This document shows, piece after piece, positions 1 through 4,603 of a stretch of 5,823 nucleotides of DNA. A program made the position numbers and the translations under genes. Below the pieces are notes generated by a model that did not search any database, had not been told where the DNA came from, and worked only from the letters and a program-made list of their open reading frames with translations. The DNA is from Rhodospirillales bacterium Alpha_05 (GTDB lineage: Bacteria; Pseudomonadota; Alphaproteobacteria; Rhodospirillales; Rhodospirillaceae), in the NCBI GenBank assembly GCA_001603335.1, contig LUYR01000104.1, forward strand, positions 1 through 5,823, given 5' to 3'. Each line of letters opens with the position of its first letter. The first letter of the stretch is position 1.

Positions 1-678
1 GGGGTTGACCGCCGAGCCGAGGTTCGCCCCGGCGACCATCGCGAGCGCCGCGTCCGGCGTCACCACGCCGCCGCTCGCGAGGGAGGCGATCAGCAGCACT
101 GCCGCGACGCTCGAATGCGCCGCACAGGCGATCACCGCCGCGACCACCACCGCCACCACCGGGTCGCGGGTCAGCACCGCGAACGCTTCGCGCAACGCAG
201 GTGCGGATTCCGCCGGGCCGATGGTGTCGAGCAACAGATGCAACGCCAGCAGCATCAACCCGAGGCCGATGCCCGCGCGGCCAAGGTCGTGCACCCGCGT
301 GCTGCCACGCCGGAACGCGATGAATCCGGCCAGCAGCAGCACCGGCGCGATCCGGGTGACGTCGAAGGAGAGCACCAGCACGATCAGGGTGGAGCCGACG
401 TTGGCCCCGAGCATCACCGCGAGCGCGGGCACCAGCGCCACCGCGCCGTTGGCCGCGAAGCTCGCCACCATCAACCCGGTGGCGGTGCTGCTTTGCAGCA
501 GCAAGGTCATGCCGAGGCCCGAGACGAATGCGCTCAGCCGGTTGCGCAGCCCGGTGTCGAGCCAATGGCGCAACTCCGCGCCGAGGGCACGGGTGAGGCC
601 GCTCTGGACCATGTGCAGGCCCCAGAGCAGGAGCACGACGTTTCCGGTGAGGTGCAGCAAAACCAGCGGTGCGTCCAT
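1..678 (-). CDS. Na+/phosphate cotransporter (PNaS/YjbB-like), N-terminal part
   Basis: This is the first 226 residues of a sodium-dependent phosphate cotransporter-like membrane protein (Na_Pi_cotrans family); the frame is still open at the window edge. Translating the minus strand from the ATG at 678 gives a hydrophobic segment at about residues 4-24, then the family's QSSTATG signature at 62-68 and a GANVGST segment at 91-97. The second half of the inverted-repeat fold follows, with AHSSVA at 187-192 and GANLGS at 217-222. Duplicated QSS-type motifs form the re-entrant substrate/Na+ site in this family; the second copy here has His in place of Gln. The start is the only plausible one, because no ATG, GTG or TTG lies between it and the upstream in-frame stop at 730-732. 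A weak purine-rich stretch (GGGAAAG) precedes it. The gene lies 215 bp downstream of aspS on the same strand but is separated from it by a strong terminator. The family is clear. The exact substrate, and whether a C-terminal PhoU-like domain is present, cannot be seen. Confidence 0.9.
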   Translation of the reverse strand, partial: MDAPLVLLHLTGNVVLLLWGLHMVQSGLTRALGAELRHWLDTGLRNRLSAFVSGLGMTLLLQSSTATGLMVASFAANGAVALVPALAVMLGANVGSTLIVLVLSFDVTRIAPVLLLAGFIAFRRGSTRVHDLGRAGIGLGLMLLALHLLLDTIGPAESAPALREAFAVLTRDPVVAVVVAAVIACAAHSSVAAVLLIASLASGGVVTPDAALAMVAGANLGSAVNP

Positions 679-750
679 CCGTCTTTCCCGGCAAGCCTCC
701 GGCCCCCAAGGGCCGCGTCGCCGTGGCCGTCAGTTTGGAAGCGGTAGGGA

Positions 751-768
751 TTGAAACAAAACTGTCAC
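751..768 (+). promoter_or_regulatory. Weak Pho-box-like direct repeat upstream of the Na/Pi transporter
   Basis: Two 7-mers, TTGAAAC and CTGTCAC, are separated by AAAA. This is the 7-4-7 architecture of a PhoB-binding Pho box (consensus CTGTCAT, A/T-rich 4 bp, CTGTCAT). The second half matches 6 of 7 consensus positions; the first half is poor. It lies about 73 bp upstream of the transporter start but reads on the opposite strand to that gene, unlike typical Escherichia coli sites. Its position before a phosphate transporter is suggestive only. Confidence 0.2.
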
Positions 769-833
769 AATAGAATGGCCCCTCCCGCACGGATCGCAAC
801 CCCAAAAAGCGCACTTAGTGCATATTCCTCCAC

Positions 834-875
834 AACGAAAAACCGGCGCGCCTCGCGGCACGCCGGTTTTTCGTT
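834..875 (-). terminator. Rho-independent terminator of aspS, symmetrical
   Basis: A perfect 15-bp inverted repeat (arms 834-848 and 861-875) lies 17 bp past the aspS stop codon. The core is a CCGGCG/CGCCGG stem flanked by five A on one side and five T on the other, so each strand yields a GC stem followed by a U-tract. The 12-nt apex can pair further, with a C/A mismatch and then GCC/GGC around a 4-nt loop. It should end aspS transcription and insulate the transporter gene downstream. The symmetry would also let it work on plus-strand transcripts, though none is evident here. Confidence 0.92.
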
Positions 876-892
876 GGGCTTTGAGAGCCTTA

Positions 893-2704
893 TCAGCTCT
901 CGGAGGTCGCCTCGGTGGTGACCTTGAGCTTCGGCTTCGGCAGGTCGAGCTTGATGTGGAGTTCGCGCAGACGCTCCGGCTCGATCTCCGCCGGGGCCTG
1001 CATCAACAGGTCCTGGGCCTGCTGGTTGAGCGGGAAGGCGATGATCTCGCGGATGTTCGGCTCGTCGGCGAGCAGCATCACGATACGGTCGATGCCGGGG
1101 GCCGAACCGCCGTGCGGCGGCGCGCCGAACTTGAAGGCGTTGAGCATGCCACCGAACTTCTGCTCGACCACCGAGGCGGGGTAGCCCGCGATCTCGAACG
1201 CCTTGTACATGATCTCCGGCAGATGGTTCCGGATCGCGCCCGACGACAGCTCGATGCCGTTGCAGACGATGTCGTACTGGAACGCCTTGATGGTGAGCGG
1301 ATCCTGGTTGAGGAGCGCGTCCATCTCGCCCTGCGGCATCGAGAACGGGTTGTGGCTGAACTCGATCTTGCCGGTCTCTTCGTTGAGTTCGTACATCGGG
1401 AAGTCGACGATCCAGCAGAACTTGAACTGGTTCTCTTCGAGCAGGCCGAGGTCGGCGCAGACCTTGGTGCGGACCTTGCCGGCGAACTTCGCCGCAGCAA
1501 GCGGCTTGTCGCAGGCGAAGAACACCGCGTCGCCATCGGCCACGCCGACGGCGGCCTTGATCGCTTCGATGCGGTCGGCTTCGAGGTTCTTGGCGATCGG
1601 GCCCTTGGCCTCGCCGTTGGCGAAGGTGATGTAGCCGAGGCCGCCCGCGCCCTCTTCACGCGCCCAGGCATTGAGACCGTCGAACCACGAGCGCGGCTTG
1701 GCCGCGCCACCCGGAGCCGGGATCGCGCGCACCACCGAACCGGCGGCGACGCCCTTGGCGAAGATGCCGAAGCCCGAATCGCGGTAGGCTTCGGTGACGT
1801 CGGCGATCACCAGCGGATTGCGCAGGTCGGGTTTGTCGGAGCCGTACTTCAGCATCGATTCATCGAACGGGATGCGCGGGAACGGCGTCTCGGTGACCTT
1901 GCGGCCCTTGCCGAACTCGGTGAACACGCCCGCGATCACCGGCTCGATGGCGGCGAACACGTCGTCTTGCGTCACGAAGCTCATCTCGAAGTCGAGCTGG
2001 TAGAACTCGCCCGGGCTGCGGTCGGCGCGGCTGTCTTCATCGCGGAAGCAGGGCGCGATCTGGAAGTAGCGGTCGAAGCCCGCGACCATCAACAGCTGCT
2101 TGAACTGCTGCGGCGCCTGCGGCAGGGCGTAGAACTTGCCGGGATGCTGGCGCGCCGGAACCAGGAAGTCGCGCGCGCCTTCGGGCGAGGACGCGGTGAG
2201 GATCGGGGTCTGGAACTCCATGAAGCCCTGATCGATCATGCGGCGGCGGATCGACGAGATCACCTGGCTGCGCAGCACGATATTGGTGTGCAGGCGCTCG
2301 CGGCGAAGGTCGAGGAAGCGGTAGCGCAGGCGCATCTCTTCCGAGAAGTCCTCGTTCGAGGCGACCTGGATCGGCAGCACTTCGGCGGTAGAGAGCACCT
2401 CGACGGCGTCGGCGCGGACTTCGATCTCGCCGGTCGGCAGCTTGGAATTCACGGTCTCGGCGTCGCGCTTCACCACCCGGCCGGTGACGCAGACGACGCT
2501 CTCGGGGCGCGCGCCTTCAAGGATCTTGAACATCTCCGACGAGCTGTCGGTGACGCACTGGGTGATGCCGTAGTGATCGCGCAGATCGACGAACAACAGA
2601 TTGCCGTGGTCGCGCTTCCTGTGCACCCACCCGGACAGGCGCACCGTTTCGCCGGTGTTGCTGGCGTTCAGAGCATTGCAGGTATGGGTGCGGTAGGCGT
2701 GCAT
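893..2704 (-). CDS. aspS: Aspartyl-tRNA synthetase (class II, bacterial type, probably non-discriminating)
   Basis: AspRS ligates aspartate to tRNA-Asp in the cytoplasm using ATP. The 603-residue product matches the usual bacterial length (E. coli 590). Domains in order: an N-terminal OB-fold anticodon-binding domain (about 1-110, with LSGWVHRKRDHG at 23-34), the class II core interrupted by a bacterial GAD insertion (about 300-420), and a Lys/Glu-rich tail (about 570-603). Visible motifs are QAPQ at 197-200, motif 2 FRDEDSRADR at 220-229, SHNPF at 450-454, the NGIELSSGAIR stretch at 482-492, and motif 3 ending GIDR at 537-540. His33 after RD corresponds to the His that marks tRNA-Asp/Asn-relaxed enzymes such as that of Pseudomonas. 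I chose the ATG at 2704, 13 codons inside the longest frame, because MHAYRTHTCNAL is the conserved family start and AAGGA lies 7 nt upstream. It is transcribed divergently from rnd and ends at a strong terminator. Confidence 0.98.
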   Translation of the reverse strand: MHAYRTHTCNALNASNTGETVRLSGWVHRKRDHGNLLFVDLRDHYGITQCVTDSSSEMFKILEGARPESVVCVTGRVVKRDAETVNSKLPTGEIEVRADAVEVLSTAEVLPIQVASNEDFSEEMRLRYRFLDLRRERLHTNIVLRSQVISSIRRRMIDQGFMEFQTPILTASSPEGARDFLVPARQHPGKFYALPQAPQQFKQLLMVAGFDRYFQIAPCFRDEDSRADRSPGEFYQLDFEMSFVTQDDVFAAIEPVIAGVFTEFGKGRKVTETPFPRIPFDESMLKYGSDKPDLRNPLVIADVTEAYRDSGFGIFAKGVAAGSVVRAIPAPGGAAKPRSWFDGLNAWAREEGAGGLGYITFANGEAKGPIAKNLEADRIEAIKAAVGVADGDAVFFACDKPLAAAKFAGKVRTKVCADLGLLEENQFKFCWIVDFPMYELNEETGKIEFSHNPFSMPQGEMDALLNQDPLTIKAFQYDIVCNGIELSSGAIRNHLPEIMYKAFEIAGYPASVVEQKFGGMLNAFKFGAPPHGGSAPGIDRIVMLLADEPNIREIIAFPLNQQAQDLLMQAPAEIEPERLRELHIKLDLPKPKLKVTTEATSES

Positions 2705-2736
2705 GGTGCGGTCCTTCGGTTCCGGTTCGGCAGGCA

Positions 2737-2765
2737 AAAGCACAACGAAGCCGCCCCTTTGTCAA
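2737..2765 (-). promoter_or_regulatory. Probable sigma-70-type promoter of aspS
   Basis: On the minus strand a perfect -35 hexamer TTGACA (2765-2760, within CCTTGACA) is followed after 17 bp by TGCTTT (2742-2737) as a weak -10. Transcription would start near 2730, giving a leader of about 26 nt that includes the AAGGA ribosome-binding site at 2716-2712. The -35 is convincing. The -10 is poor, which is tolerated in alphaproteobacterial promoters. This position also argues against the longer frame starting at 2743, since that codon would lie upstream of the predicted transcript start. Confidence 0.55.
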
Positions 2766-2801
2766 GGCGCGAATTGAGAACTCACGCGCGCGACGCGAGG
2801 C

Positions 2802-2830
2802 TTGTCATTGCGTAGGCCAAAGAGTATAGG
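2802..2830 (+). promoter_or_regulatory. Sigma-70-type promoter of rnd, placed for a leaderless transcript
   Basis: TTGTCA at 2802-2807 and TATAGG at 2825-2830 are separated by exactly 17 bp, a near-consensus housekeeping promoter. The rnd ATG begins at 2839, only 8 bp after the -10, so transcription should start at or within a few bases of the start codon. No proper Shine-Dalgarno sequence lies between. The divergent aspS -35 sits 36 bp away, so the two RNA polymerase sites are close and could compete. Confidence 0.65.
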
Positions 2831-2838
2831 TTTCGGCC

Positions 2839-4077
2839 ATGAGCCTTATCACAGAAACTGAAGCCTTGGCCGGCCTTTGTGCGCGGCTGGCAAATTCAAA
2901 ATACGTCACCGTCGACACGGAATTCATCCGCGAAAAAACCTATTGGCCCAGGCTTTGCCTGATCCAGGTGGCGGGCGAAGACGAAGCGGCGTGCATCGAT
3001 CCGCTCGCGGAAGGCCTGGATTTGGAGCCGTTTTTTGCGCTGATGCGCGATGCCTCGGTTCTCAAGGTTTTCCACGCAGCGCGCCAGGATCTTGAAATCC
3101 TGCTCAAAATGATGGGCGAACTGCCCACGCCGTTGTTCGACACCCAGGTGGCGGCAATGGTTTGCGGTTTCGGCGAATCCGTCGGCTACGAGACCCTGGC
3201 GACCAAGCTCGCCAACGCGCACATCGACAAATCCACCCGCTTCACCGATTGGTCGAAGCGCCCGCTCACCGAGCGGCAGGTGGTCTATGCGCTGTCCGAC
3301 GTGATCCCACTCAGGAAGGTCTATCGCAAGCTTGCCTCGGTGCTTTCGCGCACCGGCCGCAGCGAGTGGCTGGACGAGGAAATGAAGGTGCTGACCGCAC
3401 ACAGCACCTACATCGCCGATCCGCGCGAGATGTTCCGCCGGTTGAAGTCGCGCACCAAGAACCCGCGCTTCCTCGCCGTACTGCGCGAACTCGCCGCCTG
3501 GCGCGAGCTCGAGGCGATGCGCCGCGACCTGCCCCGCCAGCGGGTGATCCGCGACGAAGCGCTGCTGGAAATCGCCGCGTCCTCGCCGACGACCCTCGCC
3601 GCGCTTGCCGATACCCGTCAGCTGCCGAAGAGCATGACCGAGGGCCCGACCGCCGAAGCGATCGTCGAAGCGGTGGAAACCGGCCTTGCGCTGCCGCCCG
3701 GCGAGCTGCCCGAACTGCCCTCGCACAAGGATCACCCGCCGGGCCTCGCGCCGGTGGTCGACCTTCTGCGCGTGCTCTTGAAGACCAAGTGCGACGCCCA
3801 CGGCGTGGCATCGAAGATCGTCGCCTCCACCGAGGAGCTCGAAGACCTCGCCGCCGACGACAACGCGCCGGTGCGCGCGCTCTCCGGCTGGCGGCGGATC
3901 CTCTTCGGCGAAGATGCGCTCCGCCTCAAGCACGGCCACATCGCCCTCGCGATCTCGCCGGACAACGGCCGCATCGAGCTGATTCCGGTGGAAGAAGACC
4001 TCGAAGGCGAACCCCGCGGCGAAGTCATCTCCGGCGTCACCGCCGAAGAGATTTCCGACGCCTCCGACGCCGCCTGA
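2839..4077 (+). CDS. rnd: Ribonuclease D (DEDDy 3'-5' exoribonuclease)
   Basis: RNase D trims the 3' ends of tRNA precursors and other small stable RNAs in the cytoplasm. The 412-residue product carries a complete DEDDy exonuclease domain (about 1-170): Exo I VDTEF with Asp26 and Glu28, Exo II HAARQDLEIL with Asp84, and Exo III YALSDV with Tyr150 and Asp154. These positions parallel E. coli D28/E30/D85/Y151/D155, so the enzyme should be active. A first HRDC domain spans about 207-285, and a second, more diverged HRDC-like region follows at about 300-380. The C-terminal tail is acidic. The ATG at 2839 gives the normal family N-terminus and sits just after a promoter -10 without a clear ribosome-binding site, which suggests leaderless translation. 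The first roughly 90 codons are visibly more A/T-rich than the rest. It is divergent from aspS, a linkage common in alphaproteobacteria. Confidence 0.96.
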   Translation: MSLITETEALAGLCARLANSKYVTVDTEFIREKTYWPRLCLIQVAGEDEAACIDPLAEGLDLEPFFALMRDASVLKVFHAARQDLEILLKMMGELPTPLFDTQVAAMVCGFGESVGYETLATKLANAHIDKSTRFTDWSKRPLTERQVVYALSDVIPLRKVYRKLASVLSRTGRSEWLDEEMKVLTAHSTYIADPREMFRRLKSRTKNPRFLAVLRELAAWRELEAMRRDLPRQRVIRDEALLEIAASSPTTLAALADTRQLPKSMTEGPTAEAIVEAVETGLALPPGELPELPSHKDHPPGLAPVVDLLRVLLKTKCDAHGVASKIVASTEELEDLAADDNAPVRALSGWRRILFGEDALRLKHGHIALAISPDNGRIELIPVEEDLEGEPRGEVISGVTAEEISDASDAA

Positions 4078-4097
4078 TTTCCCAAAGCCTTTCCGCG

Positions 4098-4126
4098 CAA
4101 GCCCCGAAGATTTTTCTCGGGGCTTG
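4098..4126 (+). terminator. Hairpin downstream of rnd, without a U-tract
   Basis: A perfect 9-bp inverted repeat (CAAGCCCCG at 4098-4106, CGGGGCTTG at 4118-4126) begins 20 bp after the rnd stop codon. The stem is GC-rich but is followed by GACGCGG rather than a run of T, and the T-run lies in the loop. It may therefore be a weak or Rho-assisted terminator or a 3'-end stabilising hairpin. Its right arm overlaps the proposed -35 of the regulator gene downstream. Confidence 0.5.
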
Positions 4127-4152
4127 ACGCGGCGGCTATTCGTAACAAATTG
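4124..4152 (+). promoter_or_regulatory. Probable promoter of the Rrf2-family regulator gene
   Basis: TTGACG at 4124-4129 is a 5-of-6 match to the -35 consensus. A 16-17 bp spacer places the -10 at about 4146-4152 (CAAATT or AAATTG), which is a weak match. Start of transcription near 4158-4160 would leave a short leader containing the AAAGGA ribosome-binding site. The weak -10 falls inside the inverted repeat at 4139-4161, the expected arrangement for a repressor-controlled promoter. Read-through from rnd is an alternative source of transcription. Confidence 0.4.
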
Positions 4153-4161
4153 AGTTACGAA
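4139..4161. promoter_or_regulatory. Perfect inverted repeat, candidate Rrf2 operator
   Basis: TTCGTAAC (4139-4146) and its exact reverse complement GTTACGAA (4154-4161) are separated by the A/T-rich 7-mer AAATTGA, a 23-bp dyad centred at 4150. It ends 11 bp before the regulator's start codon, overlaps the proposed -10 and abuts the AAAGGA ribosome-binding site. Rrf2-family dimers bind dyads of about this size and often repress their own genes, so autoregulation is the simplest reading. The stem is too A/T-rich and has no U-tract to act as a terminator. Confidence 0.6.
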
Positions 4162-4172
4162 AGGAATCGCCG

Positions 4173-4589
4173 ATGTCCCGCAATTGCCGTTTCACCGCCG
4201 CCGTCCACGTCTGCGCCGTTCTCGCCAACCATCCCGAGAGCGACGTGACCTCGGATTACGTCGCCTCCAGCCTCAACACCAATCCGGTGGTGGTGCGACG
4301 GCTTCTGGCGTCGCTGGCGCAGGCGGGGCTTGTCGCGTCGAAGCGCGGCAGCGGCGGCGGCTATCGCCTCGCCAAGGCGGCGGCACGCATCGACCTCGCG
4401 GCGATCGCCGCCGCGGTGGAAGACGACGACGGCCCGGCGTTCTCCCCCAACCCGACCAACCCGACCTGCCCGATCGCCCGCAACATCAAACCGGTGATCG
4501 CCGAAGCCATCGCCCGCGCCGAGGCGGCGCGGATGTCCGAACTCGGCAAGGTCAGCCTCGCCGACGTGATGGAGAAGCTGCCGGTCTGA
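4173..4589 (+). CDS. Rrf2-family transcriptional regulator, probably non-Fe-S (YwnA-like)
   Basis: This 138-residue protein of typical Rrf2 size should be a dimeric winged-helix DNA-binding regulator. The helix-turn-helix covers about residues 26-57 (VASSLNTNPVVVRRLLASLAQAGLV), followed by the hallmark wing GSGGGYRLAK at 59-68 and a C-terminal dimerisation helix. The effector region has only one cysteine, Cys99 in PNPTNPTCPIARNI; Cys5 and Cys14 lie in the first helix. The three closely spaced cysteines that hold the cluster in IscR and NsrR are absent. A single Cys in an NP-x-CP-x-x-RNI context resembles the YwnA-like subgroup, so thiol-based redox or electrophile sensing is possible but inferred. 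The start is supported by AAAGGA 7 nt upstream. The dyad at 4139-4161 is its likely own operator. It sits between rnd and a convergent ppx, so no adjacent target gene is obvious in the window. Confidence 0.9.
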   Translation: MSRNCRFTAAVHVCAVLANHPESDVTSDYVASSLNTNPVVVRRLLASLAQAGLVASKRGSGGGYRLAKAAARIDLAAIAAAVEDDDGPAFSPNPTNPTCPIARNIKPVIAEAIARAEAARMSELGKVSLADVMEKLPV

Positions 4590-4603
4590 CCGCGTGTCAG
4601 ACC
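4583..4603. terminator. Hairpin holding both convergent stop codons
   Basis: GGTCTGAC (4583-4590) and GTCAGACC (4596-4603) form a perfect 8-bp inverted repeat around a 5-nt loop. The stop codon of the regulator (4587-4589) lies in the left arm and that of the phosphatase (4597-4599, minus strand) in the right arm. The two genes are separated by only 7 bp and no other terminator is visible. The hairpin may serve as a shared bidirectional 3' end, but it lacks a U-tract on either side, so intrinsic termination would be weak. Confidence 0.4.

Noticed and set aside
701..714. Small GC hairpin (GGCCC-N4-GGGCC) in the transporter leader
   Set aside because: A 5-bp stem in a GC-rich sequence is expected by chance, and no riboswitch-like architecture surrounds it.
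5..754. Plus-strand frames across the first 750 bases
   Set aside because: They run opposite a clear Na/Pi cotransporter with the QSSTATG signature and are repetitive Ala/Arg/Thr/Ser or His/Gln/Arg sequences.
747..758. GGGATTGAAAC, which resembles the 3' end of many CRISPR repeats
   Set aside because: A single occurrence with no repeated unit or regular spacers nearby.
2705..2743. Upstream extension of aspS by 13 codons to position 2743
   Set aside because: The extension is not family-like, has no ribosome-binding site, and falls upstream of the predicted transcript start; the ATG at 2704 has AAGGA at proper spacing.
818..2815. Long uninterrupted plus-strand reading frame (665 codons) opposite aspS
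   Set aside because: It is the antisense shadow of a highly conserved synthetase in a high-GC genome; its product is a low-complexity Arg/Ala/Asp/His-rich sequence with no recognisable domain.
2896..3939. Minus-strand frame of 347 codons opposite rnd
   Set aside because: Antisense to a gene with complete catalytic motifs; composition-driven and without recognisable family features.
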